Assembly (NCBI GenBank): GCA_027082955.1
Contig: JALWTA010000001.1
Location: forward strand, 37,307-101,306
DNA length: 64,000 bases
From: Sulfurovum sp.
GTDB lineage: Bacteria > Campylobacterota > Campylobacteria > Campylobacterales > Sulfurovaceae
Direction of reading: 5' to 3'
The translations under genes and the position numbers were made by a program. Shown here in pieces: positions 52,308 through 60,799 of this stretch. The stretch's first letter is position 1. Every line of letters starts with the position of its first letter. A model generated the notes under the pieces. It saw only the letters and a list, made by a program, of their open reading frames with translations, ran no database searches and was not told the DNA's origin.

Positions 52308-52907
52308 ATGAGAGATATAAAAACCCACCGTGGACGCCCCAAAGCCTTTGACGAGATAGAAGCACTGACAGCTGCGATGCAGTACTTTTGGGAGCATGGA
52401 TATGATGCGACGAGTGTGGATGATCTGCTGAAGGTGATGGGGATCAAAAAGAGCTCTTTTTATGCTACTTTCAAAAGCAAAGAGGCACTCTTCTCCAGAG
52501 CGTTGCAGCTCTATAGGGAGTACAGCCTTGCTTTTTTACGCGAGTATCACAAGGAGCATGGTGCCAAGCAAACCATGTTGATGCTGGTCGATTCAACCAT
52601 TGAGGAGCTTGAAAAGAGCGGCAATGTTCGCGGCTGTTTGCTGATGAACTCGGGCAAAGAGTGTTACGGGCGCTACGAAAATCTCAGCCGACAGGTGGGA
52701 CGCGAGTTTACCTATCTATTTGCGCTCTTTGTTGAGCTCATCGCCGAAGCAAAAGAGAAGGGAGAGATACACAACCCAAAAACACCTCAGGAGATCGCGC
52801 TCTTCTACATCAATGCACTCAATGGTTTGGTAGTAACCATCCGCGCGGGTGTGGAAAAAGCACTTATCGAAGAGTTAAGTCAAGAAATCAAAGAGATACT
52901 GGAGTAG
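52308..52907 (+). CDS. TetR family regulator A
   Basis: A 199-residue repressor. N-terminal helix-turn-helix: RPKAFDEIEALTAAMQYFWEHGYDATSVDDLLKVMGIKKSSFYATFKSK, then a ligand domain with GCLLMNSGKECYGR. ATG 52308 is right for the family; the frame opens upstream but includes the promoter. It is a close paralogue of the regulator at 62054-62644, with the same CLLMNSGKECYGR signature. It probably controls the next operon (35-residue protein, SDR, SRPBCC, DUF302). Confidence 0.9.
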   Translation: MRDIKTHRGRPKAFDEIEALTAAMQYFWEHGYDATSVDDLLKVMGIKKSSFYATFKSKEALFSRALQLYREYSLAFLREYHKEHGAKQTMLMLVDSTIEELEKSGNVRGCLLMNSGKECYGRYENLSRQVGREFTYLFALFVELIAEAKEKGEIHNPKTPQEIALFYINALNGLVVTIRAGVEKALIEELSQEIKEILE

Positions 52908-52951
52908 TCAAAAAGAGGACTATTGCAGTGTCTTTTTTTTCTGATTAATTA

Positions 52952-53031
52952 TGTACCACTTAGTACAATTATTAGATAGAAAAGTCGGGACAGACGGCAC
53001 AGTGTTGTATATTTTTGTACCAATTAGTACA
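52952..53031. promoter_or_regulatory. paired operators of the SDR operon promoter
   Basis: TGTACCACTTAGTACA (52952-52967) and TGTACCAATTAGTACA (53016-53031) are near-perfect palindromes 64 bases apart, centre to centre. They flank the likely promoter of the small protein and SDR genes. Their arms match the TetR A palindrome (TACC/GGTA), so TetR A is the expected binder. Confidence 0.65.
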
Positions 53032-53046
53032 TATAAGGGAGCGTGT

Positions 53047-53154
53047 ATGCGTATGGTTCTGAGAATAACAGTGATGTTTGTCTTGACATCTGTTTTGCTG
53101 GTGTCACTTGTACTGTATGCACTACACGCTGTGGTATGTACATTCATCATCTAA
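53047..53154 (+). CDS. 35-residue single-helix membrane protein
   Basis: MRMVLRITVMFVLTSVLLVSL... then ALHAVVCTFII: one hydrophobic helix almost end to end with an Arg-rich start. AAGGGAG is five bases before ATG 53047, and the SDR ribosome binding site follows its stop within a few bases. It lies right behind the TetR-type operators. Small size and position make it a plausible real gene, but I know no family. Confidence 0.55.
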   Translation: MRMVLRITVMFVLTSVLLVSLVLYALHAVVCTFII

Positions 53155-53163
53155 GGAGAAGCT

Positions 53164-53973
53164 ATGAATGAATTTAAAGAAAAATACGGTTCGTGGGCAC
53201 TGATCACGGGAGCCTCATCGGGGATTGGCGCGGCGTTTGCCAAAGAGCTTGCCGGCAAAGGGATTAGCCTTGTTTTGGTTGCGCGTAGAAAAGCGGTTCT
53301 CGATCTAAAAGCCGCCGAGCTACAGGATGTGTATGGCGTGGAGGTGAAAACCGTGGAGCTTGATCTAACAGAGGATGGTGCGGTAGAGAAGCTAGCAGAG
53401 ATAAGCAAAGATATTGATATCGGGCTTGTCATCCCCAATGCCGGCATGATCACCTACGGAAGTTTCGTCAAAACCCCGCTTGAAGATCAACAGAAGCTAC
53501 TCAAGCTCAACATCATGGTACCGATGCAGATGGCGCATATCTTCGGGCAGAGACTTGCGAAGCGCGGCAAAGGCGGCATCATCATGATCTCCTCTACATT
53601 CGCCTATCAGGCGGTGCCCTACTTTGGCAACTACGCAGCGAGCAAATCCTACATCCTCTACCTTGCCGAAGCGCTGCACTATGAGCTTGCAGACAAAGGG
53701 GTCAAGGTAGTGGCACTCTCTCCGGGGCTGACAGATACCGAAATGCCCGGCAAGATCCCGATGGATTTCTCCAAAATGCCGATGAAGATCATGAAACCAG
53801 AAGCAGTGGTCAAGACCGCCTTCAAAGGGCTCTCCCACGACAAAAGCTCCATCGTCGCAGGCGGCATGAACAAGATGATGGCAGCGATGTCGCAGCGCAT
53901 GATGACACGATCGGGGGTTGCTTCAATGTTTGGCGGCATGAACAAAAAAGCGATGGATTCGGAGTATATCTAA
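53164..53973 (+). CDS. short-chain dehydrogenase/reductase
   Basis: A 269-residue classical SDR: GASSGIGAAFAKEL (cofactor loop near 17), NAG, catalytic Ser in SSTFAYQ near 143 and YAASK near 156. It uses NAD(P)H on a carbonyl or alcohol substrate that cannot be predicted. AAGGAGAAG precedes ATG 53164. It begins a run (SDR, SRPBCC, DUF302) under the paired TetR-type operators. Confidence 0.9.
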   Translation: MNEFKEKYGSWALITGASSGIGAAFAKELAGKGISLVLVARRKAVLDLKAAELQDVYGVEVKTVELDLTEDGAVEKLAEISKDIDIGLVIPNAGMITYGSFVKTPLEDQQKLLKLNIMVPMQMAHIFGQRLAKRGKGGIIMISSTFAYQAVPYFGNYAASKSYILYLAEALHYELADKGVKVVALSPGLTDTEMPGKIPMDFSKMPMKIMKPEAVVKTAFKGLSHDKSSIVAGGMNKMMAAMSQRMMTRSGVASMFGGMNKKAMDSEYI

Positions 53974-54008
53974 ACAGATTAAAAATTAAAAAACCAAAAG
54001 GATAAACA

Positions 54009-54512
54009 ATGAATTTGACAAATGTACACTATGAGATGCTGATGAACGCATCGGCAGAAGATGTGTGGAATGTAGTACGACGATACGGTGATGTCGCACA
54101 GTTTCACGGTGGCGTAGAGAAGACAACCAGTGTCAACGACAGCCCGGTTGAAGCGCAGTTGGGAGCAGACAGGGTCTGCGATATCCACGATATGGGGATG
54201 CACATCGTTCTCAAAGAGAAGATCATCGATTATAAAGAGGGAGAGTCCTACAGGTATGAGGTCTATGAGACCAAAAACTTTCCGGTAAAAGCACTCTTTT
54301 TCGAGTTTAGCCTCCGAAAGCACGATGAGAACAGCACCTATTTGCGCTTGGATATCGACTACAAAGGCAAACCGGTCTTTATTACCCCTTTTCTAAAACC
54401 CAAAATGCAAAAGCTCACCAGAGATGTCTTGCTAGGCTACAAAGAGCACATCGAAACCGGTTCGCAAAATGTGCCCATCAAAGCGCTAAGAGAGAAATAT
54501 AAGTCGGCTTAA
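54009..54512 (+). CDS. SRPBCC (polyketide-cyclase-like) protein
   Basis: A 167-residue START/SRPBCC-fold protein: HYEMLMNASAEDVWNVVRRYGDVAQFHGGVEKTT at the start is the family pattern, followed by a curved beta-sheet and C-terminal helix. Members bind hydrophobic ligands. It lies 35 bases after the SDR gene. The ligand is unknown. Confidence 0.83.
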   Translation: MNLTNVHYEMLMNASAEDVWNVVRRYGDVAQFHGGVEKTTSVNDSPVEAQLGADRVCDIHDMGMHIVLKEKIIDYKEGESYRYEVYETKNFPVKALFFEFSLRKHDENSTYLRLDIDYKGKPVFITPFLKPKMQKLTRDVLLGYKEHIETGSQNVPIKALREKYKSA

Positions 54513-54557
54513 AGTGCTTAAGCAACAGTATACACAAACAAAAAAAAGGAAAGAAAA

Positions 54558-55136
54558 ATGAAACCCATCAAAACACTACTTGCCGCCGTCGGTGCGGTCA
54601 CCCTCATAGCAGCCCTACTCTTTGTCATCAAGTACGGTGGAATGCTCAGTGGATTTGACGCAGGGGCACTCGATGCCTATGCCGCTATGGCAGGCAAAGT
54701 ACTTGAAACCGGCGATCCCGCCAAAGGGATGATCCTCAAAAAGAAGATGATCATCCCCGAAGGCATGAGCAAAGAAGAGGCGATAGACAACGCCATAGAG
54801 GTGATGGACGAGGTGGCAAGCGAACACGGTCTAGCGGTGGTTGACCACAAAGTGATGCCCAGAAAAAACGGTGTCTATACGCAGATACGCTCCTACTGCT
54901 CACCTACCATTGCCGATCATTTCCTCAACTACTCCAGAGAGTACATCGGACTGATGCCGTGTCGTATCGGCATCATCGAAGAGCCAAACGGCGATATCTA
55001 TCTCTACACGATGAATCTTGACATGATGATACACGGCGGTATCAAACTCTCGACCAAACTGCTTTCGCTTGCCAAAGAGGTGGAAAGAGCGATGTACGGC
55101 ATGCTTGAAGCAGGAGCGAAAGGGGAAGAGGAGTAG
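54558..55136 (+). CDS. membrane-anchored DUF302-like protein
   Basis: A 192-residue protein with one N-terminal membrane helix (residues 8-27) and a soluble domain whose later part (YCSPTIADHFLNYSREYIGLMPCRIGIIEEPNGDIYLYTMNL) resembles DUF302 (TT1751-type). GGAAAG precedes ATG 54558. It follows the SRPBCC gene in the TetR-A operon. Function unknown. Confidence 0.72.
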   Translation: MKPIKTLLAAVGAVTLIAALLFVIKYGGMLSGFDAGALDAYAAMAGKVLETGDPAKGMILKKKMIIPEGMSKEEAIDNAIEVMDEVASEHGLAVVDHKVMPRKNGVYTQIRSYCSPTIADHFLNYSREYIGLMPCRIGIIEEPNGDIYLYTMNLDMMIHGGIKLSTKLLSLAKEVERAMYGMLEAGAKGEEE

Positions 55137-55211
55137 CCCCGCGCTGCTTCGTCACATTTACATCTCATAGTTTATCGGGTATCATTGCAAAAAAATGCAA
55201 AGAGGTTTTTT

Positions 55212-56045
55212 GTGATCAAGAACAAAGAGCACATCCCCCGCATCACGCACGATCTGCAAACCGACTTTAAACTCATGTCACTCTGCGCCATCTCTCCCAG
55301 AGAGCAGGCGCACAGGCATGACTTTTATGTGCTTATCTATGTCAAAGAGGGTTATGGTGTGCAGCATATCGACTACAACGAAGTGCCCATCGTGCCAAAC
55401 AGACTGCACTTTATTGCGCCGGGCAAAGTACATCTGTGGCAAGGCAGGTGCGAAGGCTATACGATGATGTTTACCCCATCATATCTGCAAAACGCCTCCG
55501 GGATGCTTGATGGGCTCTTTATCGATTTTGGAGATGATGTCTATATCGATATACCCCACAGGCAGCGTGAACCGTTTCATGCACTTTTGGATCTGCTGGC
55601 AAACAGGTACTACGAACCGCAAAGCTCCGTCGCACTGCTACGCTCGCTGCTACAGACGCTTTTGTACTTTTGTGCCGACATCAAGCACAACTGCCAAAAA
55701 GAGTCGCGCCTACAGCCTGACACACGGCTGCTAAAGATAAGACAGCTTATCGAGACGCACTACAAAGAAGCCTATGATGCAGAGACTTATGCCGAAAAAC
55801 TCTCGCTCACCCCGCAGCATCTCAACCGGATACTCAAGGAGCATACAGGCAAGACACTGGGCAGACTCCTCAAAGAGCGCAGGGTCTTAGAGGCAAAGCG
55901 CGAGCTGATCTTTACTGATAAAACCGTCGATGCCATCGGCGAATCTCTGGGCTTTTTCGACAGCTCCAACTTCAGCAAATACTTCAAAAGCGAAACCTCC
56001 CTCTCCCCAAGCGCATTTCGCAAAATGTTCAAAAAGTACCGATAA
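55212..56045 (+). CDS. AraC family transcriptional regulator
   Basis: A 277-residue regulator with a cupin-like N-terminal sensor (QAHRHDFYVLIYVKEGYGVQHID, PNRLHFIAPGKVHLW) and a C-terminal AraC double helix-turn-helix (SLTPQHLNRILKEHTGKTLGRLLKERRVLEAKREL, then IGESLGFFDSSNFSKYFK). GTG 55212 with AGAGG is preferred over the upstream TTG 55185. It may activate or repress the next small genes or the SDR operon. Confidence 0.88.
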   Translation: MIKNKEHIPRITHDLQTDFKLMSLCAISPREQAHRHDFYVLIYVKEGYGVQHIDYNEVPIVPNRLHFIAPGKVHLWQGRCEGYTMMFTPSYLQNASGMLDGLFIDFGDDVYIDIPHRQREPFHALLDLLANRYYEPQSSVALLRSLLQTLLYFCADIKHNCQKESRLQPDTRLLKIRQLIETHYKEAYDAETYAEKLSLTPQHLNRILKEHTGKTLGRLLKERRVLEAKRELIFTDKTVDAIGESLGFFDSSNFSKYFKSETSLSPSAFRKMFKKYR

Positions 56046-56131
56046 GCATTCATCAGTGCCATTCCTCTTTCCCGCATTAACCGTTATACTGTGGCATCCT
56101 TATCAAGGAAATAATAGACAAAGGTTTAACC

Positions 56132-56470
56132 ATGAAAAAAGAACTGCTGGTACACTGGACAACAGACAACATAGACACAACCATGCACATGGTGCTGCTC
56201 TACACCTACAACGCCAAAAAACTGGGCTGGCTTGACGAGATCACGCTGCTGGTGTGGGGCGCTTCACAAAAACTGCTTGCTTCCAACAAAGAGGTGCAAG
56301 AGCAAGTTCGCATGATCGAAGAGGTGGGCGTACGAGTCATCGCCTGCAAAAAATGCGCCGAAGATCAGGGCGTGGAGAGCGAACTGACCGCCTGCGGCGT
56401 AGAAGTCTTTTATACCGGAGAAGTGCTGACACCGTGGCTGCTTGAGAAAAAGCCGATTTTGTCGGTGTGA
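56132..56470 (+). CDS. DsrE-like small protein
   Basis: A 112-residue protein of the DsrE/F fold: MKKELLVHWTTDNIDTTMHMVLLYTYNAKK, and a Cys pair in VIACKKCAED near 67-70. DsrE-type proteins handle sulfur transfer; YchN-like ones have no known partner. It lies between an AraC gene and a membrane protein gene. Confidence 0.78.
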   Translation: MKKELLVHWTTDNIDTTMHMVLLYTYNAKKLGWLDEITLLVWGASQKLLASNKEVQEQVRMIEEVGVRVIACKKCAEDQGVESELTACGVEVFYTGEVLTPWLLEKKPILSV

Positions 56471-56568
56471 GATACCCCCGCTTCACACGTCAGGTTCACG
56501 CTTTGCGTGACAGACGTCCACACCCCCTACATAAAGATTACACGCTCACTGTGTCATAATAGCACTTC

Positions 56569-57321
56569 ATGACAAAAAAGATAAATAACATGGTTTTCTA
56601 CCCCTATTTTTTTGGAAACAGTGAGCAAAAGCACTGGGTGGGGATTGGTGCGGCATTGGCATTTGCCTATCTATTTTATACGTTCGTGGGTGCGTTTATG
56701 GGATGGCTTGTGAGGTTGATCTATCTGAAGTTTTTCAACAAGCGTGCAACACAGGCGGCACAAAAGATCACGGAGTACACGGATACATTCACCGAGCACA
56801 TCCCCAAAGCCGCCTATGAGACCTACACCTATACCCAAAAAGCTTCGCGTACGGGCTACATCGCCCTATTTGCCGCGCTCTTTTTTGCCGCCATCGGGGC
56901 GGTACTATACCTCTACCCAGTACCGCCGCTCAACCCCATAGCCTCACCGCTACTGCAAAGAGCAATCGGGTGGCTTGGCATCGCTTTTTTGCTTATCGCT
57001 TTGTATATGTTTTGGCGCTCTTTACGGCTGATAAGAGACAACAGTGCATGGCACATCGTCATAGATGACAAAACACTGCTTTATGAAACCCCCAAAAGCA
57101 CACGCGAAAAGCGCTTTTCATGTAAACTAGACGAGATAGAGAGGATCGAAGAGACCGTCATACAATCATCCGACGATGCCGAGGTGAGTGCTATCTACAC
57201 GATCGTACTCAAAAACGGTCAAAGCTATCCGCTCTTTTCTGACGGTCTAAACCGTATCAACGAACAGCGATTTCTCGATGCGCTTCGTGCAAGGGGCGTA
57301 CGGGTGGTGGAGAGGTTGTAA
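56569..57321 (+). CDS. membrane protein, unknown function
   Basis: A 250-residue protein with three hydrophobic helices (about 22-45, 90-115, 133-152) and a C-terminal 90-residue domain with YETPKSTREKRFSCKLDEIERIEE, a pattern like the PH-domain-type membrane proteins. A hairpin (TCACGC/GCGTGA, near 56505) and a CATAAT box precede it. No catalytic motif is visible. Confidence 0.68.
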   Translation: MTKKINNMVFYPYFFGNSEQKHWVGIGAALAFAYLFYTFVGAFMGWLVRLIYLKFFNKRATQAAQKITEYTDTFTEHIPKAAYETYTYTQKASRTGYIALFAALFFAAIGAVLYLYPVPPLNPIASPLLQRAIGWLGIAFLLIALYMFWRSLRLIRDNSAWHIVIDDKTLLYETPKSTREKRFSCKLDEIERIEETVIQSSDDAEVSAIYTIVLKNGQSYPLFSDGLNRINEQRFLDALRARGVRVVERL

Positions 57322-57397
57322 TAACACGCATTGTTCAAGGAGTCCCATAAGCCAAGAGCTAAGGTATGCTGTTGATGTCATGACTCTCTTTGTTACC

Positions 57398-58087
57398 TCA
57401 CCCGTCCTCGCAGGCACGCAGCTGCTTAAGCACCTCTAGATAGACCCCGATATACTTCTGCTTCTCTTTGCGTCGATACTGCATCACCCATCTGGGATGC
57501 GGCAATACCTCAATGCTATCAAAAAAGTCGTAGCGTTTGTTTAACGCTTGAAGATAGGCATGGTTTTTGCCTTGACCCACGGTGGCGATACGGCGGCTGA
57601 CACCGGGGTATGTCATCTGCTTTCGAATGCTCTCGACAATCAGCGGTTCGAAGCAGTGTAGTGTCTCTTTGTCGTCATAGTAGTTGTAGTTTTTACCACC
57701 TCTAAGCAGTCCAAACGGCAGCACTGTAGTAAAGAGGAAGTTGCCGTAAAAGGCTTCAGGTCCGCCATAGGCATCAACCACCTCACAAATGAAATTAGCA
57801 CTGAGTTCGCTGCGTTTTTCAAGTGTGTTGACAATGCCACACTTCTCTTCCATCAAGATAGGATCGGTAAACCCTACACCTGTCAGCCCCGCACCATGCC
57901 TACCGGGGTTGATGCCAAACAGCAGCGTGCGCGGATGGGTGTCACTGTAGTATTTGATGTAAAACGCCTCCATCACCCTGCGTGTCTCAAGCTTGTCATA
58001 GGGGTAGATGATCTCTACCCCGTTTGGCGGATCAAAATCTTTTGGTAGTGAGAAGTAGAAGTCGAGTATTCGGTTGGAAAATTGCAT
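57398..58087 (-). CDS. uracil-DNA glycosylase superfamily protein (SMUG2-like)
   Basis: A 229-residue DNA glycosylase-like protein with motif 1 LFGINPGRHGAGLTG near 58 and motif 2 VLPHPRWVM near 203, as in SMUG2/DUF4918. It would excise damaged or deaminated bases. It is intact, unlike its copy at 51210-51882, to which it gives the correct N-terminus (MQFSNRILDFYFSLPKDFDPP). It ends the SnoaL-PEBP-glycosylase group on this strand. Confidence 0.8.
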   Translation of the reverse strand: MQFSNRILDFYFSLPKDFDPPNGVEIIYPYDKLETRRVMEAFYIKYYSDTHPRTLLFGINPGRHGAGLTGVGFTDPILMEEKCGIVNTLEKRSELSANFICEVVDAYGGPEAFYGNFLFTTVLPFGLLRGGKNYNYYDDKETLHCFEPLIVESIRKQMTYPGVSRRIATVGQGKNHAYLQALNKRYDFFDSIEVLPHPRWVMQYRRKEKQKYIGVYLEVLKQLRACEDG

Positions 58088-58115
58088 AGCGATCCCCTCT
58101 CAACTCTTTGCACAC

Positions 58116-58448
58116 TCAAGCATAATGCGCCCGCATCTTCACTACTTTCCCCGTATCATCAAACACCATACACTCTGCCGCTTTGGTGCCTGCTTGGTTT
58201 TCGTAGCAGAGTACCACGCTCCCTTCGCCTTCAAATACCTCATGCAGGGTAAAGTGCAGATCGGGGTAAGCTTCCAAACCTTTCGCGAAGTAGGCTCTAA
58301 GTGCTGCTTTGCCGACGATCTTGGCATTGCCTGTCAATCTCTTTGCGATGGGGGAGATGACAACTATATCTTCGCTATAATGAGACAAGATGCGCTCAAG
58401 GTCATGGCTGTTCCATGCCTCGATCCATTCGTTGGCAAACGCTCTCAT
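58116..58448 (-). CDS. SnoaL-like (NTF2-fold) protein
   Basis: A 110-residue NTF2-fold protein: MRAFANEWIEAWNSHDLERILSHYSEDIVVISPI is the family start, with a cone fold ending in a beta-rich half. ATG 58448 starts one base after the PEBP stop; a longer frame to 58499 lies inside PEBP. Function is unknown; members include enzymes and stress proteins. It is missing from the duplicate block at 51-52 kb. Confidence 0.82.
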   Translation of the reverse strand: MRAFANEWIEAWNSHDLERILSHYSEDIVVISPIAKRLTGNAKIVGKAALRAYFAKGLEAYPDLHFTLHEVFEGEGSVVLCYENQAGTKAAECMVFDDTGKVVKMRAHYA

Positions 58449-58449
58449 C

Positions 58450-58974
58450 TTAGCGTCCGTAGTATGCCATGATGCTGGCTTTGGCGATGGTGTGCGCATT
58501 GATCATAAAGCCTGCTACGGGGGCGTTGGTATCGGGCTTAAGGTCAAGCTTGAGCACATCGAGTGCATAGACGGTAAAGATATAGCGGTGCGGCTTGTCT
58601 CCCTTGGGCGGGCAGGCGCCGCCGAAGGCTGCTATACCGTAGTCGTTGGCGATCTCCACGGCACCTTTGGGCATCGCTTTGCCCGATGCGCCGCTTGGCA
58701 GCTTAGTCACATCGGCAGGGATATTGACCACCACCCAGTGCCACCAACCGCTGCCTGTCGGTGCATCGGGATCATACACAGTGATCGCAAAGCTCTTAGT
58801 ACCCTTGGGTGCGTCGCTCCAGTGCAACTCGGGCGAGACATTTTGCCCGTTACAGCCAAAGCCGTTGAACTCCTCTACTTTGGTTAGCTGCCCTTTGAGG
58901 TCGTAGCTTTGCAGGGTGAAGTTACCCGCTATGAGTGCTGCGCTTGCCAGTAATGGTAGTAGTAAAAATCTCAT
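58450..58974 (-). CDS. exported phosphatidylethanolamine-binding-like protein (YbhB/RKIP type)
   Basis: A 174-residue protein with signal peptide (MRFLLLPLLASAALIAG) and the PEBP signatures NGQNVSPELHW, VYDPDAPTGSGWWHWVVVNIP and the C-terminal HTIAKASIMAYY. AAGGAG precedes ATG 58974. Bacterial members have no firm role. Its C-terminal half is copied as a remnant at 51910-52134. Confidence 0.88.
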   Translation of the reverse strand: MRFLLLPLLASAALIAGNFTLQSYDLKGQLTKVEEFNGFGCNGQNVSPELHWSDAPKGTKSFAITVYDPDAPTGSGWWHWVVVNIPADVTKLPSGASGKAMPKGAVEIANDYGIAAFGGACPPKGDKPHRYIFTVYALDVLKLDLKPDTNAPVAGFMINAHTIAKASIMAYYGR

Positions 58975-59094
58975 CGTTTGCTCCTTATAATTTTTTGTTT
59001 TATCATAACATATTCTAATACCTTTAATCAAGGAGAGTATTCCCCAAATCAAGAAATAGAAATTCATACACTTCATATAAATTTCAATTTTTCC

Positions 59095-59637
59095 TTAAGC
59101 ATTTATCAGCTCTTTTGTAGATACAACAGAAGCAAAAACAGACCCCAATGCACTCATAAAAGAACCATGTATTTCCTTAGCAGAGACAACTTTTCCCTTA
59201 AAAGTGACATCTCTTGTCGCACAGGCATCTTCGACAACTGTAACAGAGTAGCCAAGATCAAATGCTGCACGTGCTGTAGAGTCTACACACATATGGCTCA
59301 TCGCTCCACAGATGATAAGGTCTTTTATCCCTTTTTCTTTGAGTTTGGCTTCTAAAGAAGTGTCTCGAAAACTATTTGGATAATGTTTTTGAATCACCGT
59401 ACCGATACTTGCATCAAACCGCGTGTGCAACTTCACACCATCACTATTCGGTAAGAAAAAAGTGGCACCTTCGCGTGTAGAGATATGTTGGATAAAAAAT
59501 ACCTCATACTTATTTTCTTGGGCATCTTCAATAAGCTTCATTGTGTTTTCCATTGCCTCGTCAATATCAACCAATGCCATCTTTCCACCTGCAAAATAAT
59601 CGTTTTGCATATCAATGATAATCAATGCTTTTTTCAT
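59095..59637 (-). CDS. isochorismatase-like cysteine hydrolase
   Basis: A 180-residue enzyme with LIIIDMQNDYF (catalytic Asp9) and GAMSHMCVDSTARAA (catalytic Cys near 119). The substrate may be an amide such as nicotinamide or a small thioamide. Its ATG overlaps the SnoaL-like gene upstream (59634-59637). The pair is divergent from TetR B, whose operators lie between. Confidence 0.88.
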   Translation of the reverse strand: MKKALIIIDMQNDYFAGGKMALVDIDEAMENTMKLIEDAQENKYEVFFIQHISTREGATFFLPNSDGVKLHTRFDASIGTVIQKHYPNSFRDTSLEAKLKEKGIKDLIICGAMSHMCVDSTARAAFDLGYSVTVVEDACATRDVTFKGKVVSAKEIHGSFMSALGSVFASVVSTKELINA

Positions 59638-60095
59638 GACTTCTCCATTACCAACTTTTGGTAGGTATCCAGCAGTTTTGCATCTGTAATGGAACCGTGA
59701 TGGTGGAGTTGTTGATAGTTGCCGTTTTCTTTACCGTAGATTCTACTTGTACGGATGTCAAGCTCTATTTTCTTGCCGTTTTCAAGGATGTAGCCTCGCT
59801 CTCTTCCTGCTGCAAAAAATATATCACCCTGCTTGTATATCGAGTAGTCGTAAAACTCTACATACACTTCTGCTTTTCCAAAAAATATCTTTTGATACAC
59901 CTCTTGTATATTTTCCCATCCTCTTAAAATGCCACCAAGAGGATTATCCATCACCCCCTCATCGTTACTCCAATTTTTTTCCATTAGTTCAATATTTTGT
60001 GTATTGAAAGCTTTATAGAACTCTGACAGTGCTTTGTGCTCATCACTTAAAAACTGCTCTTCTTTTCCCGTAATTGCATTGTTAAATACCTTCAT
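59634..60095 (-). CDS. SnoaL/DUF4440-like protein
   Basis: A 153-residue NTF2-fold protein: LSEFYKAFNTQNIELMEKNWSND, then GILRGWENIQEVYQKIFFGKAEVYVEFYDYSIY. It opens the two-gene operon with the isochorismatase, which it overlaps by 4 bases. The gene begins 10 bases from the nearest TetR operator, which fits repression by TetR B. Confidence 0.78.
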   Translation of the reverse strand: MKVFNNAITGKEEQFLSDEHKALSEFYKAFNTQNIELMEKNWSNDEGVMDNPLGGILRGWENIQEVYQKIFFGKAEVYVEFYDYSIYKQGDIFFAAGRERGYILENGKKIELDIRTSRIYGKENGNYQQLHHHGSITDAKLLDTYQKLVMEKS

Positions 60096-60104
60096 TTTTA
60101 TCCT

Positions 60105-60154
60105 TTTTGACTATTTAGTCAAAAGTATACACCAAGTTTGACCAATTAGTCAAG
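60105..60154. promoter_or_regulatory. two operators in the divergent promoter of TetR B
   Basis: TTTTGACTATTTAGTCAAAA (60105-60124) is a perfect nine-base-arm palindrome. TTTGACCAATTAGTCAAG (60137-60154) is a second near copy, 31 bases (three helical turns) away centre to centre. A TATAAT for TetR B lies at 60165-60170. One repressor could shut both directions. Confidence 0.75.
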
Positions 60155-60175
60155 TAAGTTTTGATATAATTTGTT

Positions 60176-60730
60176 ATGAAAAAAATTTCAACACGTGATA
60201 AGATAGTAAACAGTGCTCATAAACTCTTTTATGAGAGAGGATACAACGCTACGAGTATTGATGATATATTAAAAGATGCAGGACTGAATAAAGGCTCGCT
60301 TTATCACCTTTTTAAAGGGAAAAAAGAGGTTTTGCTGGCTGTTATTGAGGAGAGAATTGCATACAATCTAAAGCAAAAGTACAAAGAGATTGATACAGTT
60401 GAGAATCCATTGCAATACTTACAACACAAACTTCTCTCAACCGATAGTTTTGACTTTAAACATGGATGTGCTCTTAACAATCTCGTTCAAGAGATGAGTC
60501 CTGTGGATGCAGATGTAGCCAAAGCTCTTTTGAAAGTTTATAATGATTTGGAACATTACTATTTCATAGCACTGCGTGAAGCATCTATGAGTGATGAAGA
60601 GAAAAAAGCACTCGCTAAAATGATGGTTGCTACTGTTGAAGGTGCCATCATGGCTGCGAAAGCAGCTCAGGATAAAGCACCATTTATACAAATAGTGGAA
60701 CAATTATTTAAATTTCTTTTGAAAGTGTAA
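60176..60730 (+). CDS. TetR family regulator B
   Basis: A 184-residue repressor: STRDKIVNSAHKLFYERGYNATSIDDILKDAGLNKGSLYHLFKGKKEV is the DNA-binding domain; the C-terminal part has the TetR_C-type helix. It is divergent from the SnoaL-isochorismatase operon and sits next to a pair of TTTTGACTA-type operators. No ribosome binding site is seen and the -10 is six bases from the start, so the mRNA may be nearly leaderless. Confidence 0.88.
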   Translation: MKKISTRDKIVNSAHKLFYERGYNATSIDDILKDAGLNKGSLYHLFKGKKEVLLAVIEERIAYNLKQKYKEIDTVENPLQYLQHKLLSTDSFDFKHGCALNNLVQEMSPVDADVAKALLKVYNDLEHYYFIALREASMSDEEKKALAKMMVATVEGAIMAAKAAQDKAPFIQIVEQLFKFLLKV

Positions 60731-60799
60731 AGCAATAGGTTGATACCCATTTCGCTCCCAAAAACGATGCGCTTCATTATTTTTTAATTCATTAAAACC
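60704..60799 (-). pseudogene. C-terminal remnant of a GNAT acetyltransferase gene
   Basis: On the minus strand this stretch reads GFNELKNNEAHRFWERNGYQ then PIALHFQKKFK and a stop at 60704-60706, the typical end of a GNAT N-acetyltransferase (...NxxAxxFYExxGFxxxGxxF). The first two thirds of the gene are absent. It overlaps the 3-prime ends of TetR B and mdaB. It is untranslated debris, probably left by the event that joined these two genes. Confidence 0.72.

Noticed and set aside
52952..53031. Palindromes considered as LuxR or Fur boxes
   Set aside because: Neither consensus fits; the arms match the palindrome at the TetR A promoter next door.
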